Source of the DNA: Benincasa hispida
Taxonomy: Eukaryota; Streptophyta; Magnoliopsida; Cucurbitales; Cucurbitaceae
Reading direction: 5' to 3'
DNA: 64,000 bases
NCBI RefSeq assembly: GCF_009727055.1
Contig: NC_052351.1
Coordinates: 4,825,510-4,889,509, forward strand
In this document: one piece after another, positions 22,011 through 35,255 of the stretch
How positions within the stretch are numbered: position 1 is the stretch's first letter
Layout: each line of letters opens with the position of its first letter
Notes under the pieces: model-generated
Databases searched by the model: none
Told to the model about the DNA's origin: nothing
Seen by the model: only the letters and a program-made list of their open reading frames with translations
Position numbers and translations under genes: made by a program

Positions 22011-23094
22011 ATGATATTTTTGGAAATGTTGTAGCATCATGTGTAATAAGTTTTGTCATGTGTTAGATAACTTTTATTTTAATAATTTTAATTTTATAGA
22101 CCAATAAAATAATTTACTATTTTTAATTGTATATTTCTAGATTAATTTAGAAGAGAAGAATCATATATATATAGGCTTAAATTAAATCATTCTATCTATG
22201 TTTGTAAAGGGAGGTTACATTGGTGTTTTGTGCTTGACTATTGACTAAAATGATGGGAAATTCTTATAAATAAAAACACACACAAATATATATATATAGC
22301 AAAAAATTCCAAAAGTATTTTGTACTTTTGAAATTTTTTGCTATAAAATGTAAATATTTTTAAATATTTTTTATATTTAAAAAAGCTCCCTAAAATGATT
22401 ATAGTTTGCAGGATGACATAAAATTTAGAGAATAAATTACTTGTTTAACCTACTACCCTATTATAAATAAATTGTATTTTACTTTACATCGTTATTAAAA
22501 GAGAAATTATTTTAAATAGTAAAATTGTTGAAAATATTTACAAAATATAGTAAAATTTTAGAACTATCAATAATAGATGTTGATAGACACTATCATTGGT
22601 AGTTATAAAATTTTGTTATATTTTATAAATATTTTGATTCATTTTTCTATATTTAAAAACAATCCTTATAAAATTTGTCAAACTAGAAATCTTGAATTGG
22701 TATGATATTAAGAAATCAAACGAAACCGTTCGATTTTATGACATTTTCATTAAAGAAAATATATATATGGAAATTATAGAACCAATTGAGTTTCTACGTA
22801 ACATTTAAAAGATATTTTGGTATTGTGTTTGGGACGTAGCGTTTTGGGCCCTAGAATTGTGCAACTTTTTTTTTTCTTTTAGCTATTTTGTTCTCTTATC
22901 TTTTTACGTCGATATTTCTTTCTCGTATAACGTCGATGAATTTTTGGTAATGAATTGAACGAAGGTGGTTTGTTAAGTAATTCCTAGAATCTTTTTGGTT
23001 AAGTAATTTTCGTTTTGGGCCCTAAAATTCCTAGACCTTTTTGGTAATGAATATAATTCTTCAATTCCATCTTGGTTAAGTAATCTTTTGAATC
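22011..23094. other. AT-rich non-coding spacer
   Basis: This stretch is strongly AT-rich with no supported gene. It contains an imperfect inverted pair at 22,302-22,342 (GCAAAAAATTCCAAAAG and its complement) and a block at 22,560-22,670 with GATAGACACTATCATTGG and TTTTGTTATATTTTATAAA. I associate that type of repeat with cucurbit genomes. Directly before the pseudogene, 22,960-23,090 holds short direct repeats of TTGGTTAAGTAAT. Confidence 0.4.
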
Positions 23095-25183
23095 TTGGAG
23101 CCAACTTGTTTAGTAGCATCGAAGGTGGTTTGTCCTTAATGGTTAGAAACAATTGCCACCTGAAAACTCTCGATTTATCATTTAACCATTTCATTGATGA
23201 TGATGTTTTTGGAAGTTATGAAAATTTATCTGCAAGCTGTAAAGATATGGTTTAGAAAGTCTTGGACTACAAAACATCAAATTTAGGATCCATAAATTTC
23301 CAAATTGGTTGGAAAAATTAAAGAACTTGAAGTCTCTTTATCTTCAAAGTTGTTCACTTTATGGCCCAATTTCTTCTTCATTTGGAAATTTATCTCGTTT
23401 TAAGAACTTGGATATTTCTTATAATATGCTTAGTGGGGGAATTCCAGTATCATTTGGGAACTTATCGAACTTAATGACCTTGGATCTGAGAGAGAACAAT
23501 TTGAATGGTGTCATTCCGGAAAGTTTTGGATAACTTCGAAATCTCGAAAGGTTTGATTTTTCTAAGAATCCTCTTAGAGGTGTTATTACAGAAATTCACT
23601 TTGCTAATCCTCACAGTTGAAGCAGGTATTTATGAATGAAAATCACCTTCTATCTTTTGAAATAAAACATGATTGGATACCTCCTTTCTAATTGGAGATG
23701 TTTTCTGTGACATCAACTAAGGGTTTTGGATCAACTGGATTTCCTCGATGGTTGTCAACATAAAAAAGATCATATTTATATTTAGATTTGTCCAACACCA
23801 GTATTTCAGGGCCTATACCAACATTGCTAATCTTTCTAAATTTAATTTATTTAGACATTTCTAACAATCAAATAAGTGGACCACTCCCAAAAAGCATTGG
23901 CGACCAAAGTCCCAATATGTATGCATGGTATGCTTCCAACATGCATATCAATGGTTCTTTTCCACGATCTGTTTGTAGATGGAGGACTCTAATATTTTTG
24001 GGACTTTCAAATAATGAATTATCAGGTACAATTCTTAGTTGTTTGTTGACACCAAACTTGACATATTTTGATTTATCGTCGAACAAGTTTTCGGGGGATT
24101 TTTTCAATTCATTGAAGAATCTTTCTAGACTTGAACTAATGCACTTGGAAAACAATAAGCTTGAGGGAGAGCCATTAATTGCCTCGAGAAGTTGCAAATC
24201 CTTATCTATTTTGGATCTTGAAGGAAACAAATTCTCTGGTAGTATTCCTTCATGGATGGGTACAAGCCTTCAAAGTTTGAAATTTTGAATCTGCGAGGAA
24301 ATGCATTCAATGGCTTTATTCCTTCGTCTTCGTTGCTACTACCTCGCTTACAACTTCTGATTCTTGCAGATAACAAACTAGAAGGAAACATCCCACCAAT
24401 TTGGGCAAATTTCAGTGCAACCAAAAGTAACCAATTAACTGAGTCCTGTTTGGTATGTGACAGTTCAGAGTATTCATTCGCAATTTGTTATGTAAGCTAT
24501 GTTAGACAAGTCACAAAATAAAGTAGTCGATACTACTCGTATTTACAATTATATTCAATGGTGAATGTAGACCTCTCAAATAACAACTTATATGAAGTAT
24601 TCCGAGTGAAATAGCCATAGTAGAAAACTTGTTCAACTTAAATTTGTCGCATAATCATCTGTCGGGGATAATTTCTGTGGAGTTTGGAAGATCACTAGCA
24701 TTGGAATCTCTTGACCTCTCTTTCAATAAACTCTCTGGGTCAATTTCAAATAGCATGTCAAGCTTAAGTTCACTAGGCGTGTTGAAGTTGTCCAACAACA
24801 ATTTCTCTAGACGCATTCCTCGAGAAGGTCATCTTTCAACCTTCAATGATCCAACCAGTTATGAAGGTAATCCATATGTTTGAGGAGATCCACTCTCTGT
24901 TCTATGCCCAGATACAAATTCCGACAAGCCTTCAATTGAAATCGACAATTTTAATAATGATAGTCATGAAGAAGATAAGTTGGAGAAAATGTGATTTTGG
25001 ATTATTGTGGTGCTTGGATTTGCTTTGGGATTTTGGGGAGTTGTTGGACCTTTAATATTAAAGAGAAGTTGGAGGCGTGCTTATTTCCAATTTATGGATG
25101 AGACCAAAGACAAGATCTATGTTGCAATATTGGTCAATATGACAAGGTTGAAAAAATCATTGGGAAGAAACAATGTGTTGTAA
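23095..25183 (+). pseudogene. receptor-like protein (LRR-RLP, EIX/Cf-like) pseudogene
   Basis: Such proteins are cell-surface LRR receptors without a kinase, often involved in pathogen perception. Across three frames the region encodes successive plant extracellular LRRs (LxxLxLxxNxLxGxIP): 23,095-23,630, 23,788-24,430, and 24,629-24,880 with LNLSHNHLSGII and ESLDLSFNKLSGS. The usual cap PREGHLSTFNDPTSYEGNPY follows. An acidic linker, a transmembrane segment (WIIVVLGFALGFWGVVGP, about 24,990-25,050) and a short basic tail end at TAA 25,181-25,183. The signal peptide and first LRRs are missing, and at least six stops or frameshifts occur. It is probably a truncated, dead relative of a functional gene elsewhere. 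Confidence 0.85.
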
Positions 25184-25809
25184 TTAATTTATGTTCATGT
25201 AATAATTTTGTTCTACTTTGATCCATTGAGTCCATCGATTGGATTAAAGAACTGTCTTTTTCCTTTTTTGCGACACGTGTTAATAATTTTATGGTCAATT
25301 GCAATATGTATTGCCTAATAGTATATGCAAAACTCCTTCCCTTCAAATGTTGTAATTTTGGAAAGTTCTTTGTTTTTTTATTTCTATTGTCTATATTTTA
25401 GGAATGTTTTAAAAACTGGAGTGAAAACTTAAAAAAAATGGTTTTCTAAAAATTTGTCTTTGTATTTGAAAACCTGCTAAGAGCTCAAATACACATATGA
25501 AACAATAAATTGTGAGAAAATAAGCACAATTAAAATATCAAATAAGTACATCTATTAAGGTCCATCAACATACTATAGATTTTGGTTGTCCTATGGACCT
25601 CAAATTATCAAGATGACTACATATAAAGACAAAAAATAAGTTTATCATTAGACAAAAAATAAGTTTATCATTAAACACAAGCTCAAAAAAATAAATTATC
25701 AAATCAGTATATCAGTGATAGACTTCTGTCACTATCTATTAAATCTATGATAGATAGTAAGAGAAATCTATCACTGTCTATCATTAATCTCATAAGAAAG
25801 ATAAAAGTC
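25184..25809. other. AT-rich spacer with TATC-type repeats
   Basis: No gene is supported. The segment 25,700-25,800 has repeated words such as CTATCACT and GATAGATAG in both orientations, capable of hairpins. A 29-bp duplicated block with AAAAAATAAGTTTATCATTA sits near 25,630-25,680. Confidence 0.5.
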
Positions 25810-26242
25810 TATCACTAAAATTGGAAACCTGAGGCCTTTGATATTTTTTGTGCATTCAATGAACTTTTTAGACATTTTCTACGGGCTAAAGGTAAATTTT
25901 GATATATTTGTCATTAGATTTAAATTTTGTTTTTTTTTCAATATTTTAGCCTCATTTTGCTATATACGCAAAGAGCCTTATATTAAAAGAACAAACAAAC
26001 AAAATATAGCTAAAAGTTGAAATGTTTTCATTAAAAAAATAAAAATAATAGCAAATAAATTGTTTCTCTAGAACTATAGCATTTATATTATTTTACAGTA
26101 CGATTCTCCTCCAGGTCTTTTAACACGTCTTTGTACTAAAATATGTAAATTCTTTTCGTTGTTGGAAGATATTGTTTAGCAGATGATCAATTCGTTGAAG
26201 TCAAGTTTCTCGATCTCAATAATCTCTAGAATTAGTTAACTT
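25810..26242. repeat. spacer sequence S, copy 1 (copia LTR flank)
   Basis: This 430-bp segment is closely similar to 40,175-40,620 and partly to the complement of 13,982-14,161. It ends in AACTT directly before TGTTGTGA, the reversed end of the copia LTR. The same AACTT-TGTTGTGA junction occurs at 40,616-40,628, so S was the genomic flank of a copia 3' end and has been duplicated together with it. Confidence 0.75.
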
Positions 26243-26253
26243 TGTTGTGAAAT

Positions 26254-26810
26254 CACTACAAGAAATCAAACTTTTCCCGACGTCACAATTCGTCGGGAAA
26301 GGGTGGAAAATGCATCGGGAGAGCCTCTCCCGATGAATAATGGGTCATCGAGAGTTTGGTCGGGAAAAATCCGTCAAGAGAGGAACTCCCGATGCATGAA
26401 AGGAAGGCGTCGGGAGTTAGTCGAGGAACTCCCGATGCATGTATAGGGCGTTAGGAGTTCCTCCAACTGCCAACGCCTTATATACGACATCGGTAGTTGG
26501 AAGAACTCCCGATGCTCTATGCATGCATCCGGCGTTCCTCGTCTAACTCCCGACGCCTTCCTTTTATGTGTCGGTATACCGCGTTGGCAGTTGGAGGAAC
26601 TCCCGACGCCCTATACATGCATCAAGAGTTCCTCGACTAACTCCCGACGCCTTACTTTAATGCGTTGGGAGTTCTTGAACTCCCAACGATTTGTTTCATG
26701 CATCGAGAGTCCTTAAACTCCTGACGGTTTGTTTTATACATCGGGAGTTACAGCTGGAACTCTCGATGCAGTAATATATGCGTGGGGAGTTCCGTCATTA
26801 GTTGAAAATT
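26254..26810. repeat. CACTA subterminal repeat array (left end)
   Basis: About twenty copies of a motif like CGTCGGGAGTTC or its complement lie in both orientations, frequently paired into palindromes such as AACTCCCGAT...ATCGGGAGTT. The array begins with CACTACAAGAAATC. It gives spurious open frames (for example 26,519-26,716). Confidence 0.85.
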
Positions 26811-27744
26811 TTCTTTCAAATTTTTGTAATTAATAATTTGTAATTTTTAAAAATTTGATCTGAATAATCTGTAAAACATAATTAACCAACTAAACAGATT
26901 CACATAATAAATAAAACAGTGAAAATGAAGTCCATACTATAACAAGTAAAAAAAAATTACAATATCCTAAAATAAAACAAAGTCGATACTAGAACTTCAT
27001 AAACATTCATATGACAAATACATAGAATAAATAAAATGAAAACAACGTCTAGAGCACGTCAAGAACACAGCATCTTGAACAATCGTCCAACTTCATCTCC
27101 GAACAACATTCTACAATAAAACAAAAGCATTCAAATGTCATCATCGGTAAGCATCCACAACATGTTCAAATTCCATAAACAAAACATTTATAACACATTA
27201 GAACTTCACAAACATTCATAAACACACAAGAACTCAAAGTTCAACGACCAAATGAGTATAATCAAACTCTACCCACCCCCCACGACAAACATGAAATCTC
27301 CCAAACATAAAAAAACACACAAATTTCATAAACAAGAATTAACACACATAAAACTCAAACTTTGTCCTCAAAATGGTTTAAGCCAATCTCAACCCACCCC
27401 CCACAACATATTAGAACTTCATAAGCATTCATAAACACACAAGAACTTCAAGTTCAATGACAAAACGAGTATAATCAAACTCTACCCACCCACCCATCCC
27501 CTCCCCCCGACAAACATGGAACCTCCCAAATATCGAAAAACACACAAATTTCATAACTGCAGGATAACACATAAAAAACACACACAAAACGACAAAAAAC
27601 ACATCAAAATCCAGTTATTTGGCTACCATAACTGTAGGATAGCCAACAATTCTTTATCATAAAACTACTTAAGACATAACTACTTTGCTACCATAACTGC
27701 AAGATAGCAACATATTAGACAACTAAATAATGTATTAATCATAC
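26811..27744. other. CACTA non-coding 3' region with direct repeats
   Basis: The sequence is rich in A and C. A block of about 130 bp beginning near CATTCATAAACACACAAGAACT (27,211) recurs from about 27,427, including CGAGTATAATCAAACTCTACCC, giving a period of roughly 216 bp. Two copies of a CTACCATAACTGNAAGATAGC-like segment lie at 27,620-27,720. No coding sequence is supported. Confidence 0.6.
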
Positions 27745-28277
27745 CTAATTCGATGGGTCTCCTCTTTGTGATCGTATCATGACTTCAATCATTTTTTTCA
27801 TTTCTTCCATTTGTCTTGCATGATCATCTTTCATTTGTTTCTGAACGTCTTCAAGTTCCTTAATCCTCAACTGAGACTGTTCGAAATTAGCTCTTAATTC
27901 CTCCATTCCCCTCTCTGTTCCTTGAGTAGATGACAAACTCAATGAGATGCTACCCGTTCTTGACTTAGGTTTAGGGCCCCAACCTAGGCCTTTTGAATAT
28001 TCGGGTCATCTACCCAAAACCGTCTCACAGATTTCATCTCCTGTTAGTAGTTGAGAACCTTCTAGAGTGGAGTTGGATTGTAATTCCAACATTTGATTAT
28101 AGACATATTAATTAAATATGTAAATACGAGCGACTGAAGTTAGAAATGAAAACAACACGATAGTAAAGAAAAAATTTCAACAAATCCTATTTCTCAATCT
28201 TTCTTTGCTTGCAACTCTGCCTAAGTTTGCAGGAATGACTTCGATCCACCTACACGGTCGAACGATAATTTCTCTCT

Positions 28278-30780
28278 TGTCACACCCCGTCCCGGACCAT
28301 CTTCTTAGCCTGGGAGAGGGATGCGACTTCAGCAGTTATCAACCCTTTGGTTGACACTTACTGCCTAATAATTCTTTGCGAAAATAACTCTGATACTAAT
28401 GAAACAAATTCAACATCCAACTGATTAAGTCAAGGAGGCAATACAACAGCAGATTAAGTAGGCCCATCTTATATTACAACAATGTAACATTTATACAACT
28501 CCAAGACTTAAATACAAGTTTACAATAACAACTGTAAAACCCTTTGGAAATGTAACTGTGGCATCTGGCAGACCTTGACCTTAGCAGCACCCTGGAACTC
28601 CTCACCTTTTGCTACCTGGGAAGAAAAATATGAAATAACGGAATGAGCTTTTACAAAGCTCAGTGAGTGGTGACATAATGATAAATATTCCACAACCAAC
28701 ATGAGGTTTCCAAGTGAACCTCCAACAAAAGCATGAAGCTTTTCACCATTCCACCTACACACACGGTAGATGTTTACCACATAATAACAATAATACCAGC
28801 CTATGTGCACATAGCTCCTCCTATCATAGGCTCAGAAGCTAGGCCCGTCGGCCTCTGACCATCCCACTTCAAGAATTCTCAATCCCACAGGCTTAGGTAG
28901 TAGACTCCTCAGTCCCCTGACCATCTTGTAAGGATTTACTCTAGGCTTAGGTTCTAAGTCCTTAGACCCCCTGACCATCCCATCATCATATACAACCCAC
29001 AGCATATTAATATACAATATGAACAAAATAACAAGGGAAGAATTAACCACTCACAGTGAAATTAAGGAGAACTTGTCACGCAATTCACCCGGTTTCCCTG
29101 ATTCTACCATTGGATCCTAGTCAGTTTTGAAGTTTATATTACTACTACTTTCGAACCTTATCTCAAGATAATTCCTTCTTCAAAAACGTAGGAAAATGTC
29201 TTATTGTAACACCTTAAAGTTTTGCCCTCAAATTCCTTGGCGAAAGCTCTGAGGATCAGATTTACTCTACCTGGCCTGGCTGTCTTCCCCCTGGTGAGCA
29301 CCTCACGGTTTTCCTTAGGTTTGACAGCCTTATATTTAGTATTATGCCGAGGCAGCCCACTCACAGAAACTATACTTAATTTAGAAACTTTTGGTTCAAG
29401 AATTACCTGATTCGCACGAGTGGTTAGGGAGATCTAGTGGTTTGAAGTTGGCCTATCGCTGCTGTCCAGTCAGTTTAGCTCCCTTGCGTCCTTGCTGGAA
29501 CTCCGACCCTCACTCAAATTTCTCTCCTCTTAAGAAAAAACTTGGTGTGAAGGTTTAAGGTGGGCGTCCCTCCTTTTATAGGAGTCCAAGAGCCTCCAAA
29601 ACTTGACACCTTTTTACCCATGTGTAGTTCTCAAAGTGTGCCAACCTTCAACCCCCTTCCACCTCGTGCTTAATGTGTTTATCAACGAAATTTTTGGCCA
29701 TGCAAGTGCTGGATGTTTCCTTCCTATTATGCCAGTGCATGAGACTAACTTTGCATGCCTTTTCAAGCGTCCACCTCAATTTCTTAGGTCCAAAGGTTTA
29801 TTCTCAGCAAGCCATTTGTTAAGATAATGTTTCCCTTATGACCTCAGCACTCCCATGTGTTTATTCCCTTCAATTAAGGTGAATCCTCCAAGCCTACAGC
29901 TTAACCCAAGGTCCAACGCATAGGTGCTTGTCCGGCCGATCGACGCATAGGCGAGGCCCCTTTGACGCTCGCGTGGGTGAGGCATTGCTACGCACTTGAC
30001 GCACGCCTAGCGCCTGACCTAGTCTGCTCTCGCTCTCTCCCACTTTCTCGCTCTCTTCAGTCTTGCTCTCTCCCACTTTCTCGCTCAAAATCTCGCTCTC
30101 TTCAGTCTCGCTCTCTCCCACTTTCTCGCTCTCTCCACTCTCGTTCTCTCCCACTTTTTCGCTCTTTCCACTTTCGTTCTCTCCCATTTTCTTTAACCAT
30201 ATGTCTTTACCTCCAACGCCTTTTACACAAATTTTCCAGATTTTCTCCGAAATCAATTTCCCTATTTTTCTTTCAATTCTTCAATCCTTTCTTCACTATT
30301 TAGGATTTAAGTCCCCAAGGTTTTCTCTTCTTTTTATCCTTTTAGGGTCCTCCCTACTCGTACCCTAGGATCAAATTCTTCTGTCAGATTACATTATTGA
30401 ATAGGGCACGACTCCTTGTTTATAACTGTTTATGTTGGAAATATCAACACTAATACTTGTTATTAAAAATGTATCCGCTAACACTTATCAACCTTTTGTC
30501 AAAATAATCTTTGTTCTCCCCCTTAGAGTAGCGCAGATTATCTACAGATTATCAATATCTGTCAGTTTATGGTTATCATAACTATACTACTTAACTCATA
30601 TTCATTATAGTTTACATTCAATCTAACTAATTGTTGATATACAGAAATGCGACAATTATTATAGTTATTATGACAAATGTAAAATTATTAGATTATTTAC
30701 ATAACATAGGATTTAACTTTCTCCTAGTTAACCCCTTAATCACCTACTTAAATAGGAAAAATGGAAATCCGGGTTTCACA
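28278..30780 (+). mobile_element. solo LTR (2.5 kb) with perfect TSD TCTCT, inside CACTA gene
   Basis: It begins TGTCACACCCCGTCCC and ends CGGGTTTCACA. TCTCT flanks both sides (28,273-28,277 and 30,781-30,785). Deleting it plus one TCTCT restores the conserved reading across the insertion in the CACTA second gene. Internal blocks match the LTR fragment at 15,774. A CTCGCTCTCTCCCACTTT repeat lies at 30,020-30,190. Confidence 0.92.
30020..30195 (+). repeat. pyrimidine-rich minisatellite (CTCGCTCTCTCCCACTTT unit)
   Basis: About seven imperfect copies of a 20-30 bp unit are present. The same array type recurs at 53,990-54,290 and 60,575-60,835 in LTRs of this family. It generates false serine/leucine-rich and glutamate/serine-rich open frames on both strands. 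Confidence 0.8.
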
Positions 30781-31695
30781 TCTCTATTCTTCCTGTTCGT
30801 CTCAGACATTTCCTACATTTCAACAAAAAAATAAATAACAAAAATTCTATTATAGTAAATGATACACGCCCTAAATTATTTTAACCTGAAACGCTTCACT
30901 CTAGAAGCGATCACACAAAAAATACCAATCTTCTGGCCCATTTTTAAGCCAGTTAGGCAAGTTAGAACGTGCTTGCTAAGGATCTCCACATTTCCTGTAA
31001 TATGTGTGCAAATTTGCTCTAAATTCTTTGAAGGAGTTTTGCATTTGATGTTCTATAAAACGGTTAAGTCATTAACTGGACAGATCAAGTTTGAAATGAG
31101 GCTACAAAAGAATGAAGGAAGAATTAGCATAGATGATGTTCATAACTCTTAGTCTACATCTGACTCTAAAAGAATAAACTTATAATTACTTACCAACAAT
31201 TGACTCTTAGCCAATTCTATAAACTCGTTTGGAACCTCAGCAAAAGTATGACATCGTAGTGGAAATGTAGATATCATGGCGACACCAATCGCATTATAAA
31301 TCGTACCGAATGTTAAGATATTAGCTTCGTCTCCCCCTCATTTATCACGATTGCAATTCTGCTATGTTTTTTGACGTATTTTTCCAACTCGATGTTTTGC
31401 GAATGCTCGCGTTTCCTCTTAGTGGATGCTGAGCTACTATCTGAGGAATAAAAAATTTAAAACAGTTTATGATGTATTTCAGTTAACAGAATATATTTCA
31501 AAATATACTAACCTGGAGTAGCACCCACTGAAGATCCCGTGTTGCCTAGATATATCTCCTGGAATTCTTCATCAGCCTCCTGTTTCCTATTAGGGGTTGA
31601 CATCGTATCTATACAAACACAAAAAAGACAAAAAAATATTAAATTAATATGAAATATGTGTAAACAGATAAAAAAATAATTTAGTAGATACATCA

Positions 31696-34600
31696 TTACT
31701 CATCATCGTAATCTAATTCAAATTATTCATTAGCACTTGAACTATTATTGGGAGATAATTGTTCTTCATCATCATCATTTATGAGGTCATGATAATTGTT
31801 CTTCATCATCATCATTTATGAGGTCATGATTTCCATGTCCAATAATTGGTCTTTCCACAACTATAGGATCAATGTCAACTCTGTATAAAGTAACCTCCTC
31901 AATGGTTTCATTCACTCAGACTTCACCAACAATTTCTAGTAAATCTAGTCGTGTGTTTTCAACATCATTTACTTTAGGTACATCCTATAGTCGCTTATTT
32001 TGGACTACTTGAACAACTTTTCAATTGTTACCATATTTGATGTCATCAATATAAAAGACTTGTTGTGCTTGGATAGCAAAAATGAAAGGTTCATCGACAT
32101 ACCAAAAGAGTGATGTATTGATCAATCTGTATCATAAATCCACATGTGTCATATTACTTTTGTTGTTATCCGTGTTAAACCATTTACACTTAAAAAAAGA
32201 ACGCATCTTTTGTTCACATATTGGAAATCTAATACTTCGTCTATAACAACGTAGAAATTGTTATCCACACTTCCATTCCCACTGATCTCCCCATTCATTA
32301 GGACTCCACTATTTTGTGTAGCTCGACGATTATCACACTCTACAAAGTGAAACCGTATCCCATTAACAATACATCCATTGTAAGAGTGCACCTCAAACGA
32401 AGGTCCCATTGCAAGTGAAAAGAAATCATCGGAGATATCTTCTCTCTTGCACCATCGTAGAACCTGATAATTAATTATGCATTAAAAATTACTACGAAAA
32501 ATGAATCATCTCTTAACTGTTGCCTACAAAATGACTATGTATACCTGAGATCTGAACCAATCGGGAAATTTGCGTTGATGTTGTATATATAAGTCAAGGG
32601 CGCTTTGAGCTTCACGACAAATTAACCTCAAGTGTTGTGCACAAAATTGATCATTTGAAAGTTATATCAAAGGATTTAACCTATAACATAGAAAAGGAAA
32701 AAGTTTGAAATGTATTTGCGATAGTTTGTTATTTCTTTACAATTGTTGAGAATGTACCAAGCGATACGCTTTTCCTCCGCTGATAGTGTCCATAAAGTTG
32801 ACGCCCCTAATGGTCGTACCCTTTGCGTAAATAATTCAAATTCACCAAATATCTCATGATCGGAAATGTTATCATCATTTCGTTCATCTCTATTGAATCT
32901 TGTTTCCATCCCACTTAGATATCACGAGCAGAAGTTCCATGATTCATTCATTGCATATGCTTCCACTATAGACCCCTCAGGACGGGCTTTGTTCCGTACA
33001 AATTATTTTAATGTCCATAAACTTCTTTCCATAGGATAGATCGGACCCACCACTTTGGTTTCATAGATAGATGAACTGCAAGGTGTACCATCACATTGAA
33101 GAAGGCAAGCAGAAATATTTTCTCCAACTTACAAAGTATGACTATGATGTCTGCTTGTAGTCTATTCAAATCACTTACACATATTGTCTTTGCACATAAG
33201 TCGCGAAAGAATGTACACAATTCAACAATAGCAGTGGATACATTCTTCGGTAGGTATGCTCGAATACCAATAGGGAGTATTCTGTGAAACATACATGACA
33301 GTCGTGTGTTTTCAGCTCTGATATTTTTCCATCCTTGTCATTCACACATCGTGATATGTTAGACACAAATCCATTAGGAAATTTCACTGATTTCAAATAC
33401 TTACGAAATGAAATCTATTCACCATTAGTTAATGTGTATGTTGCGTGTGGTTTTCCAAATCTTTTATCGACCTGTATCAAGTGTAGGTTCTTTCATATCT
33501 TCAAATCTTATAAGTCTAATCGAGTGTTCATTGTATCCTTTGTCTTTCCTTCAATATGTGCTTACCAAATTGTCGCATATGTTTTTTTTCAATATGCATT
33601 ACATCCAATTTTTGTCGTAATAATAGTCTAGACCAATATGGATGTTGGAAAAAAATACTTTTCTTAGTCCAGTTTAGAATTCATTTTCTTTTTTTATCTT
33701 GCTTCGATGGATGTTTGCTAAGCACAAAAAAGTTTAACGTATTTATTTATTGTAAGATCTCTTCTCCATTCATTACGACTTAAGGAGGTCTACGTTCAAC
33801 TTTTCTATCATATTGCCTACTTTGATGCCAACTATGATTCTTTGGAAGATAACGTCGATGTCCCATAAATGATATTTTCCCTCTTATCTTGAAGGACAAA
33901 TTTTCTTCTTTTCATATTGGACATGCTTGATAACCTTTTGTACTCCACCTAGATAGGTCACCATACGCAGAGAAGTCATTAATTGTCCATAATAAGGTAG
34001 CATATAGTCAAAAAAACTCACCAGTAATAGATTCATAAGTTTGCACACCAATTGTCCATAACTCTTTCAACTCTTCAATCAACGGCTACAAGTAAACATC
34101 AATTTCCCTTCCAGGAGATTTTGGACCAAGTATGAGCAAAGACATGAAGAAGTTTGTTTTCTTCATGCATTTCCAAGGAGGCAAATTATAAGGAATTATC
34201 ACCACAAGCCACATACTATAAGAAGTGCTTATATTTCCAAATGGATTGAACCCATCTAAAGCTAATCCCAACGAACATTTTGGGGATCTAAATGAAATGA
34301 GGAAATTCACGATCAAAATGTCTCCACCCCTCTCCATCAGCTGGATGTCGCAATACATCCTCTGTTTCAATTCACTTATCGTTATGCCATCTCATGTCAA
34401 AAGCGCCTTCTTTTGATTCAAACACTCGTTTTAATCTTGGTATCAATGGAAAATGACGCAATACCTTATGTGGTATTTTTTTACCTTTGCCATCATTAAC
34501 TTTGTACCGAGACTCACCACAAAGTTGCAAATCTGCAAACTCTTTCCAATACAATACACGATCATATTTGCACGCATGAATAGACTTATAACCTAGGCCT

Positions 34601-35255
34601 AAATCACGCAATTTTCTCTTGGCTTCATAAAAGGAAGTAGGTATAGTGGTGCTAGCTGAAAATGTTGCTTTTAACAATTCCAACAACATGTCAAACGATT
34701 TATTACTCCAGCCGTTGAGAAAATTGATGTGCATCAACTTCACTAAAAAGTTCAAGGACGAAAATTGTAAACAACCAGGTATAATTCATTACGTGCTTCG
34801 GTCTAATCCTCGAATAAGTTCGTGGTATCTCTTTCTTGACCATTTAGATGGCCTTTCATTCTCAATCTTTTCTTCATTTTCATTTTGTTTTCAATTGGAA
34901 CTTGTAAATCGTTTATAAGATTCAACATCTCATTTTCTTCGACAACATTACCCTCTATACTATCTACTTCAATATTCTGTATTGAATGAGTTGTATGACT
35001 TTCAAAACTTCTAGATAAGTTTACTGGCTCTCCATGATATACCCATTCACAGTATGAGGGAGATATTCCATATGTTAATAGATGTCGTTTCACGATATCT
35101 ATTTTTTCTCAAATTGAATTCATACAATTCTTGCATGGACATCTTATTCATCCGGAATCATTAACATGAAACTTCGCTATATCCAAGAACCGGGATACTC
35201 CTTCTCTATACTCCACTGATAACGTATTCCTTAGTTTAATCCATTCTTTATTCGT
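31696..35255 (-). pseudogene. CACTA TNP2-type transposase gene, decayed
   Basis: This is the catalytic protein of a CACTA element, which excises and reinserts it. Domains are seen in the expected order. A transposase-associated N-terminus (KEWIKLRNTLSVEYREG, CPCKNCMNSI) runs 35,255-35,040, its start ATG apparently mutated to ACG at 35,253-35,255. The TNP2 core lies at about 34,760-33,700, with DLGLGYKSIHACKYDRVLYW, LGLALDGFNPFGN and LGPKSPGREIDVYL. A DUF4218-like part follows (33,292-32,676; YLPKNVSTAIVELCTFF) and a DUF4216-like part (32,409-31,950; YNGCIVNGIRFHF, FAIQAQQVFYIDD). The acidic tail stops at 31,696-31,698. At least eight stops or shifts break it. Domain identities are from motif recognition. 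Confidence 0.87.

Larger units (their letters stand above)
27745..31603 (-). pseudogene. CACTA second gene (Transposase_24-like), split by solo LTR
   Basis: The gene starts at ATG 31,601-31,603 with MSTPNRKQEADEE. Exon 2 (about 31,440-31,170) carries AIGVAMISTFPLRCHTF and NEFIELAKSQLL. After further degraded exons the frame reads VEMSETNRN at about 30,790. There the solo LTR 28,278-30,780 intervenes, and the frame resumes at 28,277 with KLSFDRVGGSKSFLQ, the conserved Transposase_24-type block. The C-terminus (28,110-27,745) contains YSKGLGWGPKPKSR and a methionine/glutamate-rich coiled coil ending in RSQRGDPSN. Several stops are present. Its role by family is to bind subterminal repeats with the transposase. 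Confidence 0.78.

Noticed and set aside
27252..27434. Small lysine/histidine-rich protein
   Set aside because: It falls in an A/C-rich direct-repeat region of the CACTA non-coding end and the repeated block does not keep the frame.
29894..30368. Serine/leucine-rich (RSLPLSRS) and glutamate-rich (KVGESE) proteins; also at 53,977-54,465 and 60,483-61,018
   Set aside because: These are translations of the pyrimidine-rich LTR minisatellite on its two strands, present in every copy of the LTR and without start or domain context.
33335..33783. Overlapping plus-strand frames of about 60-100 codons
   Set aside because: They are antisense to the recognisable TNP2/DUF4218 coding stretch of the CACTA transposase and have no domain of their own.
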